Shown here: positions 25,819-33,336 of the stretch, one piece after another | Numbering within the stretch: the stretch's first letter is position 1 | Layout: every line of letters starts with the position of its first letter | Source of the DNA: Chromatiaceae bacterium | GTDB taxonomy: Bacteria > Pseudomonadota > Gammaproteobacteria > Chromatiales > Chromatiaceae | Direction: 5' to 3' | DNA length: 41,354 bases | NCBI GenBank assembly: GCA_024235315.1 | Contig: JACKMP010000012.1 | Span: forward strand, 1 to 41,354 | The notes under the pieces: model-generated | What the model saw: the letters and a program-made list of their open reading frames with translations, nothing else | Databases searched by the model: none | What the model was told of the DNA's origin: nothing | Translations under genes and position numbers: made by a program

Positions 25819-26657
25819 GCGCGATGGACAGTGTCGTTAACACCGCCCCGGCGTCCGGAAAAGGCGGTATCGAATGGGCGCCGCTGACGCGATTCCTGAT
25901 GGCGCGTCTGGCTTATCCCCTCGCCGGAATCGGGGTGCTGCTCGCCCTGTGGTGGCTGGGCGGCTGGGTCATTGCCAATACACCTGGCACAGAGTCGTTC
26001 GCCGGGTTCGCGCCAGGACCGACATTCGCCCGCCTGGGCGAGCTGCTCAGCTCTGGTGAGGTCTGGATCGCTGTCGTGCCGAGTCTCGAGCGGATCGGTC
26101 TCGGTCTCTTGTGGGCGGTGCTGATCGGTGTGCCGGCGGGGGTGGCAATCGGCCTGTTTGCCGCACTGCGTGAGGTGTCGCATGTACCTTTTCAGTTTCT
26201 GCGCATGATCAGTCCTCTCGCATGGATGCCGGTGGCCGTGCTGGCGTTCGACACCTGGGACGCGGCCATCGTCTTCCTGGTCGCGGTGGCTGCGGTGTGG
26301 CCGGTGTTGTTCTCTTCGGCGCAGGGGGTGCGCCGTATCGATCCGCTATGGTTCAAGGTGGCCCGCAACCTGGGCGCGGATGGGCTGCAGATGCTGCGGC
26401 GGATCATTTTTCCGGCAATCGCGCAGGACATCTTTGCCGGGATCCGGCTGGCAGTCGGCGTTGCCTGGATCGTGTTGGTGCCGGCAGAGTACCTGGGCGT
26501 TACCAGCGGCCTCGGATATGCCATCAACGATGCGCGTGACACGCTGGAATACGACACCCTGGCAGCGGTTGTGGTTGTGATCGGCGTGATCGGCTTCGTC
26601 CTTGACGGGGTCTGCGTGACACTGATTCGTCGCTTCAGCTGGCATGAAGAGGCCTGA
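25815..26657 (+). CDS. NrtB/SsuC-type ABC importer permease
   Basis: 280 residues with six predicted membrane helices. The BPD_transp_1 coupling loop is RRIDPLWFKVARNLGADGLQ followed by IIFPAIAQDIFAGIRLAVGVAW. ISPLAWMPVAVLAFDTWD is typical of nitrate/taurine-type permeases. ATG 25815 overlaps the binding-protein stop. A 14-base-pair stem-loop starts two bases after the stop codon and probably ends or stabilises the importer transcript before the regulator gene. Confidence 0.93.
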   Translation: MSAMDSVVNTAPASGKGGIEWAPLTRFLMARLAYPLAGIGVLLALWWLGGWVIANTPGTESFAGFAPGPTFARLGELLSSGEVWIAVVPSLERIGLGLLWAVLIGVPAGVAIGLFAALREVSHVPFQFLRMISPLAWMPVAVLAFDTWDAAIVFLVAVAAVWPVLFSSAQGVRRIDPLWFKVARNLGADGLQMLRRIIFPAIAQDIFAGIRLAVGVAWIVLVPAEYLGVTSGLGYAINDARDTLEYDTLAAVVVVIGVIGFVLDGVCVTLIRRFSWHEEA

Positions 26658-26658
26658 G

Positions 26659-26692
26659 CCCCGGGTTGGTGCGTGCATGCACCAACCCGGGG
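26659..26692. terminator. long perfect stem-loop after the importer operon
   Basis: CCCCGGGTTGGTGC (26659-26672) pairs perfectly with 26679-26692 around a six-base loop. No T run follows, so it is either a Rho-aided stop or an mRNA-stabilising hairpin. Confidence 0.6.
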
Positions 26693-26778
26693 ATCGTGAC
26701 TGCGCCCGATCATCTTCACCAAAGGGCATCCGCCGGTTCCGCGCGCTCGCACCGGGCATCTGTGCCAGACCATGCTGA

Positions 26779-26794
26779 TGGCCCTGTTCTTGCT
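26779..26794 (+). promoter_or_regulatory. probable sigma-54 promoter of the activator gene
   Basis: TGGCCC (26779-26784), five bases, TTGCT (26790-26794): one mismatch in the -24 box, full -12 box, correct 12-base GG-GC spacing. The predicted start near 26805 is 28 bases before the ATG at 26833. Weaker than the other three, but the position fits. Confidence 0.6.
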
Positions 26795-26806
26795 TCAGCA
26801 AGGCAT

Positions 26807-26819
26807 TGTCGTCAATGTC
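26807..26819 (-). promoter_or_regulatory. GACA-N5-GACA repeat at the activator's own start point (site D)
   Basis: On the minus strand it is GACA, five bases, GACA. It matches site B upstream of osmC at 13 of 15 positions when the AAT that follows is included. It would lie at about +3 to +15 of the predicted transcript, a place suited to autorepression rather than activation. Confidence 0.4.
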
Positions 26820-26832
26820 GTTGTGGTAGCAG

Positions 26833-28443
26833 ATGGCCAACAGATTTTCCGAATCCAGATCCGAGTCTGAGCTCCTTGTGTTGCAGGAGGCGGCGCGGCT
26901 GATCACCCGCTCCACCGACCCCAGGCCTGCGGTCCAGGGCATGCTGCGTCTGCTGTCGGAGCTGCTTGGTCTGAATCGCGGTCGTGTGCTGTTGCCCAAC
27001 GAGCACTCCGGGATTCTCGCGATCCAATATTCCTACGGACTGAGCCCTGTCGAGCGGGAACGCGGCAATTATTCGGTCGGTGAAGGTGTCACCGGCAGGG
27101 TGATGCAGACCGGCCAGCTTGCGCTGATTCCCGACATCGATGACGAACCGGCCTATCTGGCGCGAACGGTCGACCGGGTCACCCTGCCGGACGAGGCTGT
27201 CGCCTACATGGCTGTCCCCATCATCCTCGACAAGCAGCCGGTCGGCGTGCTGGCGGTGCACCGGCTGCGCAAGCGCGAGCGTCCTTTCCAGCGCGACCTC
27301 GCACTGTTGCAGGTGGTGGCGACCCTGATCGGCCAGGTCCTGCAGGTCAAGGCGTTGGTCGAGGAGCGCACCGCGCAGCTCGAGTCCGAGAACCGTCTGC
27401 TTCGCAATCGCATAGAGAGTGACGGCGCCCGATTCGGTATCCTGGGAGAAAGTCCGGCGTTGCAGCAGGCGGTGCAGCAGGCCCTGCAGGTCGCGAGAAC
27501 GGGAACGACTGTGCTGCTGCTCGGCGAGTCCGGTACCGGCAAGGAGCGCTTCGCCCGGATGCAGCATCTGGCGGGCAACTGCAGTCAGGGGCCGTTCGTC
27601 AGTGTCAACTGTGCGGCGATTCCGGCGACCTTGATCGAGTCCGAACTGTTCGGTCACGAGAAAGGCGCGTTCACCGGTGCGACTGCAACGAAAAAGGGCA
27701 AGATCGAGCTGGCGGACGGTGGCACCCTGTTCCTCGACGAAATCGGGGACCTCGAGCTCGAGCTGCAGGCCAAGCTGCTCAAAGTGCTGGAAAACCGAAC
27801 CATCCAGCGCGTCGGCGGAAACCGTGACATCCCGGTCGAGGTGCGGATCGTCGCCGCGACGCACAAGAACCTGCAGGAGGCGGTGAACGCCAACCGGTTT
27901 CGGCTCGACCTGTTTTATCGCCTCAATGTGTTTCCCATCCGCCTGCCGCCACTGCGTGCACGCAAAGGAGACGTCGCCATCCTCGCGCAGCATTTCCTCA
28001 AGGCGGCCAATGAGGAATATGACACGGTGGTCGCATTCGGTGTCGGCAGTGTCGAGTTGCTTGAGCAATACCCCTGGCCCGGCAACATCCGCCAGCTCGA
28101 AAACCTGGTGAAGCGGGCAGTGCTCCTGACACCGGGACCGGCGATCGGGCGCAGATTGATCGAAGAGATCCTGGCGGAAGAGGGTGGGGTCGCGTCGCCC
28201 GCGAACGCGATATCGGCGATGCCGCAGCCGGACCCGGCAGGCTCAGTGAATGTGCAGGGTGCACGCCCCGGCGCCCTGCCGGAGGGCATGCGGCCCTACG
28301 CCAAGGTGCGCGAAGACGAAAGCGGGCAGATTCTCGAGGCGTTGCGCCTGCAACACGGCAACAAGACCCGGGCAGCGATCAGCCTGGGTCTGACACCGCG
28401 GCAGTTGCGTTATCGCATGCTCAAGTTGAATCTGGATGGGTGA
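26833..28443 (+). CDS. NifA-like sigma-54 activator with GAF sensor
   Basis: 536 residues. A GAF domain covers about 30-185 (RGRVLLPNEHSG, YSVGEGVTGRVMQTGQ, AVPIILDKQPVGVLAV). A short coiled linker (about 175-195) follows. The AAA+ domain (about 200-430) has Walker A GESGTGKE (about 230), GAFTGA at 278-283 for contacting sigma-54, Walker B GGTLFLDEIGDL and arginine-finger region FRLDLFYRLNVFPIRLPPL. A Fis-type helix-turn-helix closes the protein (about 497-533, GNKTRAAISLGLTPRQLRYRM). It should drive the four sigma-54 promoters around it. GAF suggests a small-molecule or redox signal. It is not taken as NifA proper because no nif gene is present. Confidence 0.95.
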   Translation: MANRFSESRSESELLVLQEAARLITRSTDPRPAVQGMLRLLSELLGLNRGRVLLPNEHSGILAIQYSYGLSPVERERGNYSVGEGVTGRVMQTGQLALIPDIDDEPAYLARTVDRVTLPDEAVAYMAVPIILDKQPVGVLAVHRLRKRERPFQRDLALLQVVATLIGQVLQVKALVEERTAQLESENRLLRNRIESDGARFGILGESPALQQAVQQALQVARTGTTVLLLGESGTGKERFARMQHLAGNCSQGPFVSVNCAAIPATLIESELFGHEKGAFTGATATKKGKIELADGGTLFLDEIGDLELELQAKLLKVLENRTIQRVGGNRDIPVEVRIVAATHKNLQEAVNANRFRLDLFYRLNVFPIRLPPLRARKGDVAILAQHFLKAANEEYDTVVAFGVGSVELLEQYPWPGNIRQLENLVKRAVLLTPGPAIGRRLIEEILAEEGGVASPANAISAMPQPDPAGSVNVQGARPGALPEGMRPYAKVREDESGQILEALRLQHGNKTRAAISLGLTPRQLRYRMLKLNLDG

Positions 28444-28459
28444 GGCGACGCCCTTCCAT

Positions 28460-28502
28460 GACAATCTGACAAACCGCACGCAACGCCGTGACAATGTCGA
28501 CA
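28460..28502 (+). promoter_or_regulatory. paired candidate activator sites upstream of osmC (sites A and B)
   Basis: Site A is GACA-N4-GACA (28460-28471) and site B is GACA-N5-GACA (28490-28502). They start 30 bases apart, about three helical turns. They lie roughly 110-155 bases upstream of the predicted osmC start, the normal range for enhancer-like sites of NifA-type activators. Confidence 0.5.
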
Positions 28503-28587
28503 ATTGACCGGTCCCGTCCTGACGAATCTTTACCGGCAGCGCACGGGTAGTCAGTTAACGATCTGATAACAAAGCGAATTCTTTGGT

Positions 28588-28603
28588 TGGCACAGGCCTT
28601 GCC
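28588..28603 (+). promoter_or_regulatory. sigma-54 promoter of the osmC operon
   Basis: TGGCAC (28588-28593), five bases, TTGCC (28599-28603): all the key bases of the -24/-12 consensus. The start is predicted near 28613, with a leader of about 40 bases before ATG 28655. The nearby activator gene is immediately upstream. Confidence 0.87.
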
Positions 28604-28654
28604 CTGTAACGGTCACAACAACTTTTTTGTTTGACCAAACCGGAGAAACTTCCC

Positions 28655-29203
28655 ATGAGCACTTCCCCCCAGACCATCGCCCGCAACATGAGCTGCCTGC
28701 GCCCGATCGACAGCGAGGGGCTCAAGTCCCTCGGCGAGAAGGGCAGGGCGAATCCCAACTCGGTGGTCACCCTGAAGGCGAAGACGGTCTGCGAAGGCCA
28801 GTTCCGCATGCAGACCTACGTGCGCGACCTCGCGCCGATGCTGATCGACGAACCACCGCACCTGCTTGGCGAAGACAACGCGCCGAATCCCTCGGAGGCG
28901 GTGCTGGCGACACTGGGCGCCTGCCTGGCAGTAGGCGTGCACGCCAACGCGACCGCGCGTGGGATCAGGCTGTCCAGGCTCGAGCTGCAGCTCGAGGGTG
29001 ACATCAACGTGACCGCGGTCTGGGGTACCGGCGACCTCGACGAGGCCAAGACCCTGGGTTTCAGCGCGGTGCGGGTCAAGATCGATGCCGAGGGCGACGC
29101 GCCGAAGGAGCAGATCGACGAGATCATCGCCCATTCGAACGTCTGGTCCCCGGTCGCCAACACCCTGCGCAACAACGTGACGCTGGACGTGCAGCCGGCC
29201 TGA
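28655..29203 (+). CDS. OsmC-family protein
   Basis: 182 residues of the OsmC/Ohr fold: KTVCEGQFRMQTYVRD, DNAPNPSEAVLATLGACLAVGVHANATARG, then the LSRLELQLEGDIN strand-helix. Classical OsmC and Ohr reduce organic hydroperoxides with two cysteines. Here the first is present (LGACLAV) but the region where the second is expected reads SNVWSPVANTL, with no cysteine. So this is probably a non-peroxidase branch that may bind or reduce another small molecule. A GGAG nine bases before ATG 28655 fixes the start. It opens the operon under the sigma-54 promoter, 29 bases before the flavoprotein gene. Confidence 0.88.
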   Translation: MSTSPQTIARNMSCLRPIDSEGLKSLGEKGRANPNSVVTLKAKTVCEGQFRMQTYVRDLAPMLIDEPPHLLGEDNAPNPSEAVLATLGACLAVGVHANATARGIRLSRLELQLEGDINVTAVWGTGDLDEAKTLGFSAVRVKIDAEGDAPKEQIDEIIAHSNVWSPVANTLRNNVTLDVQPA

Positions 29204-29232
29204 TCAGGGCGGACATTGAAAAGGAGCCTGTC

Positions 29233-30366
29233 ATGAGTCTGATTGTTACCAATGACCTCAAGGCCGTGCTGCCGCTGGAAGAACAGCTTGCAGCGACTCG
29301 CCGCCTGGTGAAGGAGACACTGTCGCCGTTGACGGTGAAGATCGATCTGGAGGGTCTGTATCCGGAGTCGTTCCTGCGGCAACTGGGTGCCATCGACGGC
29401 TTTCGTCAGCACCTGGCGGCGGCGCGGCCCGACGGCGTGACCGACATGGGGGCGGCGATCCAGACCATGGCCGCGGTGTCGCACGAATGCCTGTCCACCG
29501 GGTTCGCGACCTGGTGCCAGGATACCTGTGGCTGGTACCTGCAGAACGCGGTCGACAGCGGAGTGCGCGACACCTGGTTGCCGAAGCTGGCCAGCGGCGA
29601 GGTGCTGGGCGGAACGGGGATGTCGAACACGATGAAGGCGTTCGCCAACATCGAGCCGCTGCGGCTCACCGGCAGGCGCGTCGACGGCGGCTATGTCATC
29701 AACGGTTCGCTGCCATGGGTCTCCAACCTGGGTGACAACCACGTGTTCGGGACCCTGTTTGGCCTCGAGGGCCAGGGTGACCGCTCGGTGATGGCGCTGG
29801 TCGACTGCAGTGTGGAGGGCTTCGAGCTGCGCCTGTCCGCACATTTCACCGCGCTCGAGGGCACGCGGACCTTCGCCTGCATTTTCAGGGACGTGTTCGT
29901 CCCCGATGCCATGGTGATAGACCACGACGGCGCCGCGTTCCTGCGCCGTTCGCGTGCCGGCATCGTGTTGCTGCAGTTCGGCATGGGGGTGGGCAACGTG
30001 CAGTCGTGCATCGACCTGTGTCGCGATGTCGAGCCGCTACTGGGCCATGTCAATGGTTACCTGGACGACCGTCCCGACGAACTGCAGGAGCAACTGGACG
30101 ACGCGGTGGATGCCTGCCTGGCCCTGGCCGAAGACCCGTTCGAGACCTCGGACGAATTCTTCCGCGAGATCCTGCAGCTGCGGCTTGCCGCCGGTGAACT
30201 GGCGTTGCGCGCCGCGCAGTCGGCAATGCTGCACACGGGCGCCAAGGGGTATCTGCGGACCGCGCCGGCGCAACGCAAGCTGCGCGAGTCCTATTTCATC
30301 GCGATCGTGACCCCGGCGATCAAGCACCTGCGCAAGGAACTCGACGTCCTGTCACAGGCCGCCTGA
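29233..30366 (+). CDS. acyl-CoA dehydrogenase-fold flavoprotein
   Basis: 377 residues with the ACAD order: N-terminal helical domain (1-115), beta domain (about 120-220, GGTGMSNTMKAFANIEPL then GGYVINGSLPWVSNLGDNHVFG) and C-terminal helical bundle (about 225-375, GAKGYLRTAPAQRKLRESYF). Where ordinary dehydrogenases carry the catalytic Glu in a (Y)EGT motif, this protein reads IVTPAIKHL, so that base is absent; a helix-G glutamate as in long-chain enzymes cannot be ruled out. It may be a flavin monooxygenase or oxidase of the DszC/SfnB/nitroalkane-oxidase type. AAGGAG precedes ATG 29233. Substrate unknown. Confidence 0.85.
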   Translation: MSLIVTNDLKAVLPLEEQLAATRRLVKETLSPLTVKIDLEGLYPESFLRQLGAIDGFRQHLAAARPDGVTDMGAAIQTMAAVSHECLSTGFATWCQDTCGWYLQNAVDSGVRDTWLPKLASGEVLGGTGMSNTMKAFANIEPLRLTGRRVDGGYVINGSLPWVSNLGDNHVFGTLFGLEGQGDRSVMALVDCSVEGFELRLSAHFTALEGTRTFACIFRDVFVPDAMVIDHDGAAFLRRSRAGIVLLQFGMGVGNVQSCIDLCRDVEPLLGHVNGYLDDRPDELQEQLDDAVDACLALAEDPFETSDEFFREILQLRLAAGELALRAAQSAMLHTGAKGYLRTAPAQRKLRESYFIAIVTPAIKHLRKELDVLSQAA

Positions 30367-30372
30367 CCGGAT

Positions 30373-30393
30373 GGAGGGGGCAGTGCCCCCTCC
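30373..30393. other. GC-rich stem-loop between the flavoprotein and DUF302 genes
   Basis: GGAGGGGGC (30373-30381) pairs with GCCCCCTCC (30385-30393) across three bases, a few bases after the upstream stop. No T run follows. It may trim or stabilise the mRNA and lower expression of the downstream genes. Confidence 0.5.
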
Positions 30394-30424
30394 GCTATCT
30401 CACTGAATCAAGCTGGAAGACCGC

Positions 30425-30805
30425 ATGAAGACGATTACAACGGACCTGACCCCGGAGCAGGCAGTGCAGCGGCTGATCGCCGCGATCGATGAGACCGGCC
30501 TGCGCCTGGTCGCCCATATCAACGGCCAGGCCAACGCCGCCAAGCTCGGAAAGGTTGTGCCGGCCGACCAGATCCTCGAGGTGTTCCGCCCCGATTTCGC
30601 GATCCGTGTATGGGCCGCGTGTAAACCGGCCGGGCACGATATCCCGCTGCGCATCCACGTCTACGAGGACGGCCAGCAGACCAAGGTCGCGTGCCGCATG
30701 CCGACGACCGCGTTCGAGCCGTTCGGTTCGCCTGAACTGGACGCGATCGGCCAGGAACTGGATGCCCTGTTCGAACGCGTCCTCGCGGCGATCCCCGAGG
30801 CGTGA
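30425..30805 (+). CDS. DUF302-family protein
   Basis: 126 residues without signal peptide. The pattern GLRLVAHINGQANAAKLG, then LEVFRP, PAGHDIPLRIHVYED and a C-terminal helix fits the DUF302 alpha/beta fold. In other genomes DUF302 proteins sit with sulfur or redox enzymes, but no activity is proven. Its stop overlaps a possible GTG start of the rubredoxin-reductase gene, so the two are expressed together. It comes after the stem-loop but probably shares the osmC operon. Confidence 0.8.
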   Translation: MKTITTDLTPEQAVQRLIAAIDETGLRLVAHINGQANAAKLGKVVPADQILEVFRPDFAIRVWAACKPAGHDIPLRIHVYEDGQQTKVACRMPTTAFEPFGSPELDAIGQELDALFERVLAAIPEA

Positions 30806-30810
30806 ACGAA

Positions 30811-32208
30811 ATGAGCGGCGACAGTTTTCAGCGCTGGATCTGCGATGCCTGTGGCTTCATCTATGACGAGGCCAGCGGCGATCCGGACTCCGGCCTCGCG
30901 CCGGGTACCCGCTATGCCGATATCCCCGACGACTGGCAGTGCCCGCTGTGCGGTCTGACCAAGGGCGATCTGCGACTGTTGCCGGAGGTCATTCAATCCG
31001 TGGCGCCGACCCGTCCGCAACAGGCAGACGGCCGCCAGTCGGCGCAATGCAGGGGCGGCGCAGATTACGTGGTGATCGTCGGCGCCGGCGTTGCAGGCTG
31101 GTCGGTTGCAGAGGCCATCCGCCGACGCGAACCGGAGCGGCCGGTGTTGCTGGTCAGTGCCTGTCACGGCCTGGTGTATCCGAAGCCGGCTATCTCGATG
31201 GCGCTGGCGATGGGCAAGCAGCCGGATGACCTGATCGACACCGATGCCGCGAGCAAGGCGGCGGCACTGCGCGTCGAGGTGCGGCCGGACACCCGCATCA
31301 TCAAGCTCGACACAGCGCGCAAGCGCCTGACCACGGTGAAGGGCAGTATCCAGTACGGCAAGCTGGTACTCGCGCTGGGTGCGCAGCAACGCGTGCTGCC
31401 GGTCAGCGGCGACGCGTGCGACCGCATCGTGCGTGTCAACGATCTCGGCTCCTACCGGCAACTGCGCACCCTGATGACCCCGCAGGTGGGCCATGTGACG
31501 ATCCTTGGCGCCGGCCTGATCGGCTGTGAGTTTGCCGATGACATGACCAGCGCCGGTCTGGCCGTGACAGTGATCGACCCCGCACCGCGGCCGCTGGCGA
31601 GCCTGGTGCCAGCGGCGGTTTCCACCGAACTGGCCGGCCGTCTCACCGCCAAGGGCGTGGTATGGCGGCTTCAGTCGACCTTGGCCTCGCTGGACAGCAC
31701 GGGTGAGCGCCTGTGCGCGTCCTTGGGCGACGGTCAATCGTTCGACACCGATCTGGTGCTGTCGGCGGCTGGCCTTGTCGCCAATACCCAGCTGGCCCAG
31801 AAGGCCGGCCTGGCGACCGACGTCGGCATCGCCGTCGATCATTCGATGCTGACCAGTGATGGCGATGTCTATGCGATCGGCGACTGCGCATCACTGTCGG
31901 GGCAGGTCTTCGCGTATATCGAGCCGATCCGGCGCCAGGCCGAGGCGATCGCGGCGCATGTCGCCGGCAGCGAGGAGCGGTTCATGCCACTGCCGCCGCT
32001 GGTGAAGGTAAAGACGCCGAGCCTGCCAATCAGTGTGTGCCGGCCGGCAGGACAGATCGCGGATGACGCCTGGATCGCCGTGGACGAGCCTGGTGGCGGG
32101 TTGCATTTCGAAATCCCTGGAAACGGCACCATTGCCGGTTTCGTATTGGGCGGGCAGCTGGCGTCGCAGGCCGGCGGCTATTACCGTCGGCTCGGCGTCC
32201 GCGGGTAG
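30811..32208 (+). CDS. rubredoxin fused to NAD(P)H:rubredoxin reductase
   Basis: 465 residues. An N-terminal rubredoxin with iron ligands C11-x2-C14 and C44-x2-C47 (CDACG, CPLCG) and the aromatic core W9/F16/Y18/W42. A linker of about 30 residues leads to an FAD/NAD reductase with VVIVGAGVAG (about 88), VTILGAGLIG (about 230) and DVYAIGDCA. Electrons would pass from NAD(P)H through FAD to the rubredoxin iron and on to an oxygenase, peroxidase or flavoprotein. ATG 30811 is chosen because CGAGG is about ten bases ahead; GTG 30802 overlaps the DUF302 stop and is the alternative. The ACAD-fold enzyme is the obvious candidate partner. Confidence 0.93.
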   Translation: MSGDSFQRWICDACGFIYDEASGDPDSGLAPGTRYADIPDDWQCPLCGLTKGDLRLLPEVIQSVAPTRPQQADGRQSAQCRGGADYVVIVGAGVAGWSVAEAIRRREPERPVLLVSACHGLVYPKPAISMALAMGKQPDDLIDTDAASKAAALRVEVRPDTRIIKLDTARKRLTTVKGSIQYGKLVLALGAQQRVLPVSGDACDRIVRVNDLGSYRQLRTLMTPQVGHVTILGAGLIGCEFADDMTSAGLAVTVIDPAPRPLASLVPAAVSTELAGRLTAKGVVWRLQSTLASLDSTGERLCASLGDGQSFDTDLVLSAAGLVANTQLAQKAGLATDVGIAVDHSMLTSDGDVYAIGDCASLSGQVFAYIEPIRRQAEAIAAHVAGSEERFMPLPPLVKVKTPSLPISVCRPAGQIADDAWIAVDEPGGGLHFEIPGNGTIAGFVLGGQLASQAGGYYRRLGVRG

Positions 32209-32299
32209 GCGCTGCACGCAGTCACGCCATCGTGGTGCGGATGGTGTTGCAGGCCTGGTGGGTCCAGAATTCCCGAAACCAGGTGTGGAGCGACCGGCA

Positions 32300-33238
32300 G
32301 TGGGCGACAGACGATTCTCGTTGATGGTGCATGGTGGTGCCGGCACGCTCGACGATGCGCAGCAGCGTGCCAAAGGTGACGCCTGGCGCACGGCGATCGG
32401 CACGGTGCTGGCGCACGGCCGTCGTCTGCTCACGGACGGTGCCTCCGCGGTCGAGGTGGTCGAGTCCTGCGTGGTGCTGCTCGAGGATGACCCTCTGTTC
32501 AATGCCGGGCGCGGTTCAGTGCTCAACGAGGTCGGCGCGGTCGAGATGGATGCGGCGATCATGGATGGCCGCAACCTTGCGGCCGGCGCGGTGGCCGGGG
32601 TCCATCACCTGGCGAACCCGGTGGTGCTCGCGTCGCGCCTGATGCGCGACGACGGGCCTGTGATGCTGGCCGGTGAGGGGGCGATGCGTCTCGCCGCGCG
32701 TTGTGGCCTCACGCAGGTTGGGGATGACTACTTTCGGCTGCCGGAGCGGCTGGCGCAGCTTGAGCAGGCGCGCGCGAAGCAAACCACGATGTTGGACCAC
32801 ATTGCTGGGGCGCCGGCCGCTGAAACGGGCAAATACGGCACGGTCGGGGCTGTCGCGCGCGATCTTAAGGGGCATCTCGCCGCAGCCACCTCGACCGGCG
32901 GAATGGTCAACAAACGCGTCGGCAGAGTGGGCGATTCACCACTGATAGGAGCCGGGGTGTACGCCGACGACGAGACCTGTGCGGTGTCATCCACCGGACA
33001 TGGCGAAGACTTCATGCGCTGCGTGATAGCCAAGACCATCGCGGATTATGTCGACATGCGGGGCATGGACGCGCGGCAGGCCGTGGATGCCGGCATCGCT
33101 TACCTCGTGCGCAGGGTACAGGGACTTGGCGGGGTGATCGTGATTGACCGCCACGGCAACTGCGCCAGTGGATTCACCACCAGGAATATGATCCACGGCT
33201 GGATCGAGCACGGTGGCGATGCCACCGTGCGGCTTTGA
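32300..33238 (+). CDS. isoaspartyl peptidase / L-asparaginase (Ntn hydrolase)
   Basis: 312 residues of the plant-type asparaginase family. SLMVHGGAGTLDD starts the alpha subunit, LFNAGRGSVLNEVGAVEMDAA follows, and the autocleavage point is G-T181-VGAVARD, whose threonine becomes the nucleophile. STGGMVNKRVGRVGDSPLIGAG and STGHGEDFMR complete the substrate pocket. It cleaves isoaspartyl dipeptides or asparagine, releasing ammonia in the second case. The start is uncertain: GTG 32300 has GGAG nine bases upstream and gives a normal N-terminus, while the open frame extends much further. It lies 91 bases after the reductase, possibly in the same transcript. Confidence 0.92.
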   Translation: MGDRRFSLMVHGGAGTLDDAQQRAKGDAWRTAIGTVLAHGRRLLTDGASAVEVVESCVVLLEDDPLFNAGRGSVLNEVGAVEMDAAIMDGRNLAAGAVAGVHHLANPVVLASRLMRDDGPVMLAGEGAMRLAARCGLTQVGDDYFRLPERLAQLEQARAKQTTMLDHIAGAPAAETGKYGTVGAVARDLKGHLAAATSTGGMVNKRVGRVGDSPLIGAGVYADDETCAVSSTGHGEDFMRCVIAKTIADYVDMRGMDARQAVDAGIAYLVRRVQGLGGVIVIDRHGNCASGFTTRNMIHGWIEHGGDATVRL

Positions 33239-33336
33239 CCGGGACGTGGCCTGCGGTGGGGCCATCGGCAGGAGATTGACGTCAGGTATCTCGCCGAGCA
33301 TGCTCGGAGTGTCTGGACTGTGAGGTCGCGTGGCGC

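Noticed and set aside
26833..28443. Activator as NifA of a nitrogen-fixation cluster.
   Set aside because: No nif structural or cofactor gene is present and the surrounding promoters lead to cyanate and redox genes.
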